A DNA stretch of 64,000 bases. Source: Oxalobacteraceae bacterium OTU3CAMAD1 (GTDB lineage Bacteria > Pseudomonadota > Gammaproteobacteria > Burkholderiales > Burkholderiaceae_D). Location of the stretch: positions 2,356,001-2,420,000 of the forward strand of contig CP099650.1 of NCBI GenBank assembly GCA_024123915.1, read 5' to 3'. Position 1 is the first letter of the stretch, and every line of letters starts with the position of its first letter. Below, one piece after another: positions 45,991-53,559 of the stretch. Under the pieces are notes generated by a model, which saw only the letters and a program-made list of their open reading frames with translations, had not been told where the DNA came from and ran no database searches. The translations under genes were made by a program, and so were the position numbers.

Positions 45991-46458
45991 TCACGCGCGG
46001 TCGATTCGGCCGGCGTAGCAACCCTGCTTGGCGTTGTGGACATGGATATAGCTGACGTCAGGATTTCCAAAGAGTTTGACGATGACGGTCTCTATCCCGG
46101 TGCCCTGCACGACATCAGCGGCCAGCATCATGCCGCTGGCGTCATACCCGCGCAGTGACAGCAGCCGGATGCGCATCGATTGGGGGATTTGATTGACGGC
46201 GTCGTAAGCCTTCGTGGCCGCTTCCCGCACAAAAATTGCGTGGGAAGCGCGGTATGGCGTCATCGCTGGCTGACAGACATGATTCAGCAGCAGCACCGTC
46301 TCGCCGACTTCCGCTTCCACCATTTCGATACGGTCGGGAAAACCTGGCTTAGCGTCGACCACATAACGTCGGATGCCGAGGCTTTCCAGTTCGGCTTCCG
46401 GCAAGCCGAAGTAGGGTTGGAATGGTGTCGGCGACAGGCCGGTGATACGAAAATTCAT
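45991..46458 (-). CDS. DUF1203 family protein
   Basis: 155-residue protein matching DUF1203: MNFRITGLSPTPF at the start and NHVCQPAMTPYRASHAIFVRE in the middle. ATG at 46458 is chosen, with AGGAG 7 bases upstream, over a longer in-frame start. Function unknown; it is probably cytoplasmic. A gap of about 200 bases towards the PEP-CTERM gene holds nothing clear. Confidence 0.72.
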   Translation of the reverse strand: MNFRITGLSPTPFQPYFGLPEAELESLGIRRYVVDAKPGFPDRIEMVEAEVGETVLLLNHVCQPAMTPYRASHAIFVREAATKAYDAVNQIPQSMRIRLLSLRGYDASGMMLAADVVQGTGIETVIVKLFGNPDVSYIHVHNAKQGCYAGRIDRA

Positions 46459-46561
46459 GACGGACTCCTGGGTGATTAGAGTCGACATTAAACCGGCAAC
46501 GGAACGCACAAAATATCCGATTCTTGCTCTGACATCGATTCACGGCAAACCGGCATTCGGT

Positions 46562-47380
46562 TCAGAAAAGTTCATCCAGTAGCAGGTGGAACTGCAGCTT
46601 GCGTTGATCGGGAGTGGGCAGGCCATACTGCAGGAACAGTCTTTCCCGCAGCGATGGGCCGAACTCGCCGAGGCAGTTCCACAGGATGGCAAGGTCCTGG
46701 TAGCGATCCGCGATACCGGCCCGCCCGACATCGATGCAGCCGACCACCTCGCCATCGTGGATGAGAAGATTATCAAGCGAATAATCGCCGTGGGTGACGA
46801 CCGGATCGGGCGTGAGCGGCAAATGGCCCTGTATCGCCTCCCAGACTTGTTCGGGCGTCCAGCCCTCGCGTTCTTCATCGAAGTCGCTGGCATCGATCTG
46901 GCCCGCGTCGATGCGCCGCCGCGCAAGGCTAAGCCTGTAAGCATGATCGCTGTTGAATGGACATTCGGCCACCGGGATCGCGTGCAGCCTGCGCAGGAAT
47001 GCCGCCAGCGCGTCGACAACGGCAGGACCTTGCTCGGGACTCGTTGCCAGCAGTTGGTAAGCCGTTTTTCCCTGCATGGCTGACATCAACAGCCATGCCT
47101 GATCGGGCGTGCGGACAAATTGCGCGACGGCGGGCACGGGGATGCGAACTCGCGCCAGCCAGCGCAGTCTCGTCATTTCGTCGGCGATGTCGTCGGCGAT
47201 GGCGCCGCTGCCGTGCTTCAGGAAAAGGTCCGGCGACCGGTCCTTGCCATGAAGCCGGTAGACGGACCCGCCGGATTCGCCGATGGTATCGCGCGCCCAT
47301 TGATAGCCCTCCAGTTCGTCGGAAATGGCTGTGGGGACGGGCGCGGCTGTACAGGCTCGTTCGCGTCTGGATTCACTCAT
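46562..47380 (-). CDS. APH(3')-family aminoglycoside phosphotransferase-like protein
   Basis: 272-residue kinase-like enzyme. The catalytic loop is THGDYSLDNLLI (Asp base, Asn metal ligand) and the metal-binding GCIDVGRAGIADRYQDLAIL matches the DxD region of APH(3') enzymes; the C-terminus FHLLLDELF is also typical. It would transfer phosphate to an aminoglycoside or a related substrate; resistance is inferred from family. It overlaps the DUF418 gene by 8 bases and is last in a TetR-led operon. Confidence 0.82.
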   Translation of the reverse strand: MSESRRERACTAAPVPTAISDELEGYQWARDTIGESGGSVYRLHGKDRSPDLFLKHGSGAIADDIADEMTRLRWLARVRIPVPAVAQFVRTPDQAWLLMSAMQGKTAYQLLATSPEQGPAVVDALAAFLRRLHAIPVAECPFNSDHAYRLSLARRRIDAGQIDASDFDEEREGWTPEQVWEAIQGHLPLTPDPVVTHGDYSLDNLLIHDGEVVGCIDVGRAGIADRYQDLAILWNCLGEFGPSLRERLFLQYGLPTPDQRKLQFHLLLDELF

Positions 47381-48461
47381 CTGGTTTGTCCTTGTTTGAA
47401 TTTTTCCTGTGCGCTTGGTTGCTGCGCGATCCGGTAACGAACCGCATCAACGATTCAATTGGCCCCTGCGGAAACTTCAGGCTCCACAAGCGGGCCGCGA
47501 GGGTTGAGGCGACGAGGAATTCTACCGAAAAGACGGTAGTCGCTGCAATACTTCGGGAGCCGTCCAGCGCGCCGACCGCTTCCAGCGTGCCCATGCCAAG
47601 AAGGATGTGGGCCAGGTAGAGCGTCAACGTCATGCGGCCGGCTGGAAGCAGGAATCTCCATGGTCCAGCCGTCCGGTTTGATGAGACCAGCAGGCACGCG
47701 CCAATGACGATGCTGGCGCTGCCCACGCCTGTCAGCAGGTAGGCAATGCCGGGAGGCATGGGCGATGTGTGCAATGTCCATGCGATCGCGCTGTGCCGGC
47801 CCAAGTGAAAAACCAGTTCTGCGAGCAGGCACAGGAATATGCCGCCGCATACCATGCCCAGTTGGACGCGAGCCAGATGGAGCGGCAAGTGGGCCATCAG
47901 CATGCCGGTGAGGAAAAAAACCAGCCAGGGCAGTACCGGATGAAAGCCGTTGAAGAGCAAATTGCGCACGAAGCCTTCGAGCGTCCAGAGCGAGTCGTAG
48001 GTGAGGGTGTTCCAATCCCAGCCTTCCCCGTAGTCGAAGGTCAGCAGCAAGTAAGTGGAGACGGTGGCAACCGCTACGATGCCGGTGGCCAGCGCCGTCC
48101 TTCCCGCCTTTAGCCATGGCAACGCGAGCATGAAATAGGCGGCGTAGTAGTGGATGATGTCGGCGGGGAAGACCAGAAGATTGAGCAGTCCTGCGACGAG
48201 CAGGAAGACCGCTCGTCGTGTTACCCAGCCGTATGCTTCCCACGTGCTTTTCGATGTGGTCGCCAATACCAGGCCCAGGCCGGCCAGGCTCACGAACGTC
48301 GCTGACGCCTTGCCTTCGAAAAAGTGGAAAAACGCTTCCAGCCATGGCGATCCTTGTGGCGGATGCATGGCCAGGCGGAAGTTGACCAGCATCATTCCAC
48401 CGAGCGCGAGGAACCTGGCTAAGTCGAGCCCGTCCAGACGCTGATTCGTTGGCGCCGTCAT
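47373..48461 (-). CDS. DUF418/DUF1624-like membrane protein (YeiB type)
   Basis: 362-residue polytopic membrane protein with about ten TM helices. It begins with RLDGLDLARFLALGGMMLVN, typical of heparan-alpha-glucosaminide acetyltransferase-like membrane proteins, and its C-terminus GRMTLTLYLAHILLG with the final GPIESLMR matches DUF418/YeiB. It may be a membrane acyltransferase. It overlaps the TetR gene by 4 bases and the APH gene by 8, so the three are coupled. Confidence 0.75.
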   Translation of the reverse strand: MTAPTNQRLDGLDLARFLALGGMMLVNFRLAMHPPQGSPWLEAFFHFFEGKASATFVSLAGLGLVLATTSKSTWEAYGWVTRRAVFLLVAGLLNLLVFPADIIHYYAAYFMLALPWLKAGRTALATGIVAVATVSTYLLLTFDYGEGWDWNTLTYDSLWTLEGFVRNLLFNGFHPVLPWLVFFLTGMLMAHLPLHLARVQLGMVCGGIFLCLLAELVFHLGRHSAIAWTLHTSPMPPGIAYLLTGVGSASIVIGACLLVSSNRTAGPWRFLLPAGRMTLTLYLAHILLGMGTLEAVGALDGSRSIAATTVFSVEFLVASTLAARLWSLKFPQGPIESLMRFVTGSRSNQAHRKNSNKDKPDE

Positions 48462-49057
48462 ATGCCGAGTAGCGCTTGCACCAGTTTCTTGTTGAGGGCC
48501 TCGTTGGGTTCAGCGTCGGACCGTGTGGGTCTGCGCATCAATACGCGGCGCATCGCCTCGTTTTCCACGGAGTCCAGAAGCAGTTGCGCCACTATGCCTG
48601 GCGGGACTTGTGGCGTGAATATGCGTTGTGCGTTGCCATCCTCGATCGCGGCTTTAAGGGCGGAAAGCGTACGCGCCTGGTTCTCCTCGAAAGCGGGCGC
48701 GAGCTCGGCGTTTCGCGCGATCTCGGCAAGACATTCAGCCGCCAGCACAGCCCACTCCCGTTGAGAGCAAAGCGCCGAGTATGCCCCAAGGAAATTTTCC
48801 ACGCGGATGTTCGCCGCTGTGTTTTTATCGCGTAACGCTTTCAGGAGTGGGGCAAGCTCATCCTGCTCCTGAATCGCCACTTCGGCAATCAGCGATTCCT
48901 TGCCGGGGAAGTAGTTGTAGAGATTGCCGAGGCTGACCGAGGCCGCCTGGGCGATGTCGCGCATGCTGGCGGCGTGGAATCCCTTGTCGATGAAGCAGCC
49001 GATGGCGGCATTCACGATTGCTTCGCGGCGGTTTTCGAGCTGTATTTTGGTGGTCAT
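48458..49057 (-). CDS. TetR-family regulator of the DUF418-APH operon
   Basis: 199-residue regulator. The HTH is ASMRDIAQAASVSLGNLYNYFPGKESLI near the N-terminus, and the remaining helices form a ligand domain. It is the first gene of a minus-strand operon with the DUF418 and APH genes, directly downstream of the palindrome at 49068, so autorepression is likely. The ligand is unknown. Confidence 0.85.
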   Translation of the reverse strand: MTTKIQLENRREAIVNAAIGCFIDKGFHAASMRDIAQAASVSLGNLYNYFPGKESLIAEVAIQEQDELAPLLKALRDKNTAANIRVENFLGAYSALCSQREWAVLAAECLAEIARNAELAPAFEENQARTLSALKAAIEDGNAQRIFTPQVPPGIVAQLLLDSVENEAMRRVLMRRPTRSDAEPNEALNKKLVQALLGI

Positions 49058-49067
49058 TCAGGGATAA

Positions 49068-49085
49068 TGAACGAACGTTCGTTCA
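49068..49085. promoter_or_regulatory. palindromic TetR operator
   Basis: TGAACGAACGTTCGTTCA is a perfect 18-base palindrome starting 11 bases upstream of the TetR start codon on the minus strand. It matches the usual form and position of a TetR-family operator. Confidence 0.75.
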
Positions 49086-49131
49086 ATGTCTAGGAAATTT
49101 TCCTACCTTCTGAGATGTCGCGCCGGCCTTT

Positions 49132-49545
49132 TCAGGCGACCGATAACTTTAGTTCCCGGCCCAGCGCCTTCATAGCGTCCTCAATGCGGTCTATGCGCGT
49201 TGTGTGCTTGAGGTCGATGAGACGGTTGACCTCTTGCCGTGTCGTATCCATACGGCGCGCTAGCTCTGACGGAATGACGTTCTGCTCTAGCATCTGATTG
49301 AGCAGCAGGACTTTAACGGCCACGCTTGCCGGAAGCGGGATGAGTCGTTCGCCGGGCATTGGTTTGGAGGGTAGCGGCACCTGACGCTTTTGCTCGAAAT
49401 AGAAGTCCATCGACAGCAAGAGGGCGTCTTTTGCCATATCGATTGCCTCGGCTTCGTCGTCGCCTTGCGTGATGGCTTCCGGAATGTCGCGGAATGTCAC
49501 TACGAAGCCTCCAGTATCCGAGTCGAAGATTGCAGGGTAATTCAT
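49132..49545 (-). CDS. hicB: HicB antitoxin
   Basis: 137-residue antitoxin. The N-terminal HicB fold starts MNYPAIFDSDTGGFVVTFRDIPEAITQGD, and the C-terminal half has a helix-turn-helix (IPSELARRMDTTRQEVNRLID). AGGAG precedes its ATG. It lies 61 bases downstream of hicA on the minus strand. It would neutralise HicA and repress the pair. Confidence 0.9.
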   Translation of the reverse strand: MNYPAIFDSDTGGFVVTFRDIPEAITQGDDEAEAIDMAKDALLLSMDFYFEQKRQVPLPSKPMPGERLIPLPASVAVKVLLLNQMLEQNVIPSELARRMDTTRQEVNRLIDLKHTTRIDRIEDAMKALGRELKLSVA

Positions 49546-49606
49546 TTAAAGCTCCTATAGCTAAGCTTCTGGCGGCGTGATCGGGTTGTGAACATTCGAG
49601 CTTTCG

Positions 49607-49783
49607 TCACTTAAGTTTCAGTCGCTTTTTTACTCCTTCAACAAGCGACATTTTGAGTTCTTTAGCAGGATGTCTTGGCAAGAGGGTCATTTCTCCGTTG
49701 AGATAGACCTTTAGGTGTTTTGTGCCTTGCTCGAAGGTCGCGCCGTGCTTGGTCAGCCAGCGGACAAATTCGCTTTGCTTCAC
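49607..49783 (-). CDS. hicA: HicA mRNA interferase toxin
   Basis: 58-residue toxin reading M K Q S E F V R W L then TKHGATFEQGTKHLKVYLNG, ending VKKRLKLK. It is the double-stranded RNA-binding-like HicA fold, with the catalytic His in GTKHLKV. The start codon is GTG at 49783 with AAGG 7 bases upstream. Its size, reading frame and position before hicB make the call firm, although the gene is very short. Confidence 0.85.
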   Translation of the reverse strand: MKQSEFVRWLTKHGATFEQGTKHLKVYLNGEMTLLPRHPAKELKMSLVEGVKKRLKLK

Positions 49784-49801
49784 GATGAGCCTTTTAATGT
49801 A

Positions 49802-49815
49802 ATCAAAATTGATTG
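49802..49815. promoter_or_regulatory. possible hicAB operator
   Basis: A short inverted repeat AATCA-AAAT-TGATT lies about 20 bases upstream of hicA in an AT-rich stretch. HicB commonly binds such a site. The remaining bases up to 50037 hold only the start region of the next gene. Confidence 0.3.
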
Positions 49816-50037
49816 CAATCGCAAGTCGTTTGGGCGTTTATTTGATGATCCTCATGTGCCGGGTTTTGGCGAGGAGCAAGCGTTCAAGGTATGGCCGAGA
49901 TACATGTTGCGCCGGCGTGGTGGTGAGCGCGTTGACTGATATCAGGACAGTGACGTCTGCCGTTGCACTAGCGAACAATCGACAGCATGCGTTATGCTGC
50001 GCGGCATGTAAGAACATCGGGATTCAAGGTAAGGCTT

Positions 50038-50994
50038 ATGTCAAAAGAGAAAAATCCGGCGGCCGGCGGCCAAGTGGTGGCGCCGGCGCGGATCAGCCCG
50101 CGCTCGCCGCCGCCGTTGGAGGCGTCGAGGCCCGCGTCGCCGGAAGAGGCCGCCGCCAAAAGACAGGCGCGCGAAGATAGGGATGCGCAGGTTCGCGGCG
50201 TCACGTCCATCCAGGAGATGCGTGACGCGATACGCAGCGCCGCACGCGCGCTGCCGGCGATCTCCGAAGTGCCGCGCGTGCGCGCGCTCGATGCGGCCGC
50301 GTTCCGCGCGCGCGCCGCGCAAGGCCTGCCATTCCTGATCACCGGCATCGTCAACCGCTGGCCGCTATGCGCACTGTCGCCGCAGACGCTGCGCGATCGC
50401 TACAGCGAGGTACAGGTGCGCGCGCGGGTGGGGGACTATATCAATACCGCGTTCGCCGCAGACCGCGCGATGCAGGATATGTCGATGGGCGAATACCTCG
50501 ATCTGGTCGCCGTCGAAACGCAGGACCTGCCGCCTTATCTGGGCAATCTGGAACTGCGTGAATTGAACAACATGTGCCATTGGCCGACCTATTTCGACAA
50601 AATGGGACCGCCCCGTTTCTGGATTGGCCCCGCCCGCACGGTGACGCCGCTGCATTGCGACTACGACGATAATATCTTCGCGCAGATATGGGGCACCAAG
50701 CGAATTTTCCTGTCGCCGCCCCATCACGACGAGTTCCTGTACCCGAACGAGGCCAACGCCATCCTGTTCGGCTCTCCGTTCGATCCCGAGGCGCCCGATT
50801 TCGACCGGTTCCCGCTGGCGCGCCAGGCGACCATGATCGAATGCGTCGTCAATCCCGGCGACATGCTGTACGTGCCGGCCGGCTGGTACCACCAAGTCCG
50901 CGCGCTGACGTTCTCGCTGTCCTCGAACCGGTGGGCCAGGTCGATGCCGTTCGCCTTGTATGGCGACGCATCCTTGCGGCGAGGCGACCGGTAA
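50038..50994 (+). CDS. JmjC/cupin-8 domain protein
   Basis: 318-residue protein of the cupin_8/FIH-like family. Iron-binding residues appear as LHCDYDDNIFAQI (His-x-Asp) and WYHQVRAL (His), and the PAGWYHQV segment is typical. It may hydroxylate a protein or small molecule with 2-oxoglutarate, but substrates are unknown. Related proteins are often found near carbohydrate-uptake genes in proteobacteria. ATG at 50038 (MSKEKNPAAGG) has AAGG upstream. The disordered N-terminus is Pro/Ala-rich. Confidence 0.75.
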   Translation: MSKEKNPAAGGQVVAPARISPRSPPPLEASRPASPEEAAAKRQAREDRDAQVRGVTSIQEMRDAIRSAARALPAISEVPRVRALDAAAFRARAAQGLPFLITGIVNRWPLCALSPQTLRDRYSEVQVRARVGDYINTAFAADRAMQDMSMGEYLDLVAVETQDLPPYLGNLELRELNNMCHWPTYFDKMGPPRFWIGPARTVTPLHCDYDDNIFAQIWGTKRIFLSPPHHDEFLYPNEANAILFGSPFDPEAPDFDRFPLARQATMIECVVNPGDMLYVPAGWYHQVRALTFSLSSNRWARSMPFALYGDASLRRGDR

Positions 50995-51011
50995 CTATCG
51001 TTGACAACACG

Positions 51012-51041
51012 TTGACACCCAAAATAAGAGGGTGATATATT
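51012..51041 (+). promoter_or_regulatory. promoter of the sugar-binding protein gene
   Basis: TTGACA at 51012-51017 and TATATT at 51036-51041 with an 18-base spacer make a good sigma-70 promoter. The LacI-type operator at 51054 lies just downstream, where a repressor would block initiation or early elongation. Confidence 0.65.
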
Positions 51042-51053
51042 CGTGTTTGTGAT

Positions 51054-51069
51054 TTGGTAACGTTTCCAA
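51054..51069. promoter_or_regulatory. LacI-type operator 1
   Basis: TTGGTAACGTTTCCAA is a near-perfect palindrome of the LacI/GalR type centred on CG. It closely resembles the site at 53523 upstream of the beta-glucosidase, so one repressor, probably that encoded at 52457, may control both. Confidence 0.7.
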
Positions 51070-51113
51070 TCGCGTGCGGTGCGCCGGGCCACTTCGGCGT
51101 TCAAGGAGACTGG

Positions 51114-52382
51114 ATGTTCAAGCAAGGCAGGACATTGGAACGGGCGCTGGCCGCCGGAGCGGCGACTTTGATGGCGGCGGGTTTGATGGCGCCGATGGCG
51201 TGCATCGCGGCGCCGGCGGGACCGAAGGCGGAAGTGATGCACTGGTGGACCTCGAGCAGCGAGTCGGCCGCCGTGCGCAAATTCGCCGACGCCTATCGCG
51301 CCGCCGGCGGCGTCTGGGCCGATACGGCGGTCGCCGGCGCGGACCAGGCCAAGTCCGTGGCGATCAACCGCATCGTCGGGGGCAATCCGCCGACGGCCGC
51401 GCAGTTCAACACCACCAAACAATTCCGCGACCTGATCGACCAGGGCTCGCTCAACAACGTCGACGATATCGCGCTGCGCGACAAATGGGACCAGCTGATG
51501 CCGGCGCCGATACTGGACGTCATCAAGGTCAACGGACACTTTTACGCGGCGCCGGTCGACATCCACATGTCGACCTGGATATGGTATTCGAAGGCCGCGT
51601 TCAAAAAAGCGGGCATCGTCAAGGAGCCGGCCACGCCGGACGAACTGTTCGCCGCGCTCGACAAACTCAAGGCGGCCGGCGTGGTCGGCCTGGCGCACGG
51701 CGGCCAGCCGTGGCAGGAGAACATCCTGTTCCAGGCCATGCTGGCCAACATCGGCGGCAAGGCACTGTACCTGTCGGTGCTGCGCGACCGCTCGCCGCAG
51801 GCGATCAATTCCGAGGCGTTTAAAAAAGTGCTGCTGGCCTTCAAGCGGCTGCAGACCTATGTCGATCCCGGTTCGCCCAACCGCAACTGGAACGACGCCA
51901 CCGCCATGGTGGTCGGCGGCAGGGCGGGGGTGCAGATCATGGGCGACTGGGCCAAGGGCGAATTCGCCGCCGCCAAACAAACCGCCGGCAAGGACTTCGG
52001 CTGCATCGCCGGTCTCGGTCCGAACGTGCCTTACCTGATCCAGGGCGACGCCTTCGTCTTCCCGAAGACGAAGAATCCGGAGACGGTCAAGGCGCAAAAG
52101 CTATTGGCGACGACGATGCTGGCGCCGGCCGCGCAACTGGAATTCAACAAGCTGAAAGGCTCGCTGCCCATCCTTAGCAACGCCGACACCTCGTCCATGG
52201 ACATGTGCGCGCAGGCCGGCATGGCCATCATGAAGGACAAGTCGCGCCAGGTCGGCATGATCGAGGTGCACCTGACGCCGGACCAGAACGGCGCGCTGCA
52301 GGACGTGCTGACCACTTATTGGAACACCCGCATGCCCGTTGAGAAGGTGCAGAAGAGTATCGTGTCGGCGTTGCAGGACTAA
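51114..52382 (+). CDS. sugar ABC transporter substrate-binding protein (orphan)
   Basis: 422-residue exported binding protein of the family-1 sugar group. The signal peptide (LERALAAGAATLMAAGLMAPMACIAAPA) is followed by EVMHWWTSSSESAAVRKFADAY, and NRNWNDATAMVVGGRAGVQIMGDWAKGEF is the typical late motif. AAGGAG precedes ATG 51114. No permease or ATPase genes follow; the next gene is the LacI regulator. Either partners are elsewhere or it serves as a sensor. It probably binds a glucoside or oligosaccharide, from context. Confidence 0.85.
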   Translation: MFKQGRTLERALAAGAATLMAAGLMAPMACIAAPAGPKAEVMHWWTSSSESAAVRKFADAYRAAGGVWADTAVAGADQAKSVAINRIVGGNPPTAAQFNTTKQFRDLIDQGSLNNVDDIALRDKWDQLMPAPILDVIKVNGHFYAAPVDIHMSTWIWYSKAAFKKAGIVKEPATPDELFAALDKLKAAGVVGLAHGGQPWQENILFQAMLANIGGKALYLSVLRDRSPQAINSEAFKKVLLAFKRLQTYVDPGSPNRNWNDATAMVVGGRAGVQIMGDWAKGEFAAAKQTAGKDFGCIAGLGPNVPYLIQGDAFVFPKTKNPETVKAQKLLATTMLAPAAQLEFNKLKGSLPILSNADTSSMDMCAQAGMAIMKDKSRQVGMIEVHLTPDQNGALQDVLTTYWNTRMPVEKVQKSIVSALQD

Positions 52383-52456
52383 TCGGTCTGGCTTGTCACC
52401 GTCCGGGGCGATGCGGTATGCTGACCGCCGCATAGACTCAACCGATGAGGGAACAG

Positions 52457-53482
52457 GTGGCAACAATCAAAGACGTCGCCCGGCTGGCGGGGGTGGGGCT
52501 GGGCACCGCCTCGCGCGTGGTCAGCGGCAGGGGATCGGTGTCCAGGGCGACGATCGAGAAGGTGCAAAAGGCCATCGTGGAGCTGGATTTTCGGCCTTCG
52601 CACGCGGCGCGCTCGTTGCTGTCCGGTAGTTCGCAGATGATCGGCGTCTACATCCCTTACCTGAGCGGGACGTTTTATACGCCGATCCTGCAGTCGATTT
52701 ACACGGCGCTGCGCGCGTCGGGGTTGAACATGGTGGTCGCTTTCGGCGTCGGCGACGGCAACGAGCGGCAGCAGGCGATCGACGGCGTGAATTTTTTGAT
52801 CGAGCGCGGGAGCGACGGTTTGCTCGTCATGAGCAATTCGCTGGAAGATGATGATTTCGCGGCGCTCGGACCGTTCCAGTCGCGCGTGGCGGTGATCAAC
52901 CACCGCCACGCCGGTATCGCCGAGCAGTGCTTCACGGTCGACCACAAGGCCGGCGGGCGGCTGGCTGCGCGCACGCTGCTGGACCAGAAGCACCGCAAGA
53001 TCGCCGTCATCGCCGGACGCGCCAGCGCGCCCGACAATCAGGAGCGCATCGCCGGTTTCATGGCGGAGCTGGACGATGCGGGCATCGACAGCAGTAAAGT
53101 ATGGGTGGACGACGGCAACTTCACGCCCGAAGGCGGCTGGAAGTGCGCCGAGCGGCTGCTGGCGTCGGGCAGGGAATTCACGGCGGTGTTTTGCGCCAAC
53201 GACGAGATGGCGGTCGGCGCCTTGTCCTTCTTCCAGCAGGCGGGTGTCGCGGTGCCGGAGCAAGTGTCGGTGCTCGGTTATGACGACACGCACAGCGCGG
53301 AATTCACGGCGCCGCGCCTGACCAGCGTCCATATACCGTGGAGCGAGATGACCATGAACGGCTTGAATTACCTGCTGAACCGGTGCTACGAGACGGATCG
53401 CCCGGTCAAGCGAAAATACAAGCTGCACGTGACGGAGCGCGCCTCGCTGGCAAAAGCTCCTTCGCGCAAAAGCGCTAAATAA
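52457..53482 (+). CDS. LacI-family repressor of the beta-glucoside locus
   Basis: About 341-residue LacI/GalR regulator. The HTH is TIKDVARLAGVGLGTASRVVSG with the hinge helix HAARSLLSG, followed by a periplasmic-binding-fold sugar domain. GTG at 52457 (MATIKDVARL) is preferred, with GAGG upstream; ATG at 52445 is the alternative. It lies between the binding-protein gene and the glucosidases and probably binds the two TTGG...CCAA sites at 51054 and 53523. A sugar or glucoside would be the inducer. Confidence 0.88.
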   Translation: MATIKDVARLAGVGLGTASRVVSGRGSVSRATIEKVQKAIVELDFRPSHAARSLLSGSSQMIGVYIPYLSGTFYTPILQSIYTALRASGLNMVVAFGVGDGNERQQAIDGVNFLIERGSDGLLVMSNSLEDDDFAALGPFQSRVAVINHRHAGIAEQCFTVDHKAGGRLAARTLLDQKHRKIAVIAGRASAPDNQERIAGFMAELDDAGIDSSKVWVDDGNFTPEGGWKCAERLLASGREFTAVFCANDEMAVGALSFFQQAGVAVPEQVSVLGYDDTHSAEFTAPRLTSVHIPWSEMTMNGLNYLLNRCYETDRPVKRKYKLHVTERASLAKAPSRKSAK

Positions 53483-53485
53483 CGG

Positions 53486-53514
53486 AGTGCGCGCCGGCCG
53501 CGCGCTCTTTTTTT
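53486..53514 (+). terminator. rho-independent terminator after the LacI gene
   Basis: A GC-rich hairpin (AGTGCGCGC / GCGCGCT) is followed by seven T residues. It ends the regulator transcript so that the glucosidase operon uses its own promoter and operator at 53523. Confidence 0.75.
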
Positions 53515-53522
53515 GTAGTATA

Positions 53523-53538
53523 TTGGAAACGATTCCAT
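53523..53538. promoter_or_regulatory. LacI-type operator 2
   Basis: TTGGAAACGATTCCAT is a near-palindrome of the same form as the site at 51054, 22 bases before the beta-glucosidase start. Confidence 0.65.
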
Positions 53539-53559
53539 TTTCGGAGACGCACCATCATC

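Noticed and set aside
45822..46055. Small plus-strand ORF in the gap before the DUF1203 gene
   Set aside because: No ribosome-binding site, no recognisable features, and it runs into the antisense of the DUF1203 gene.
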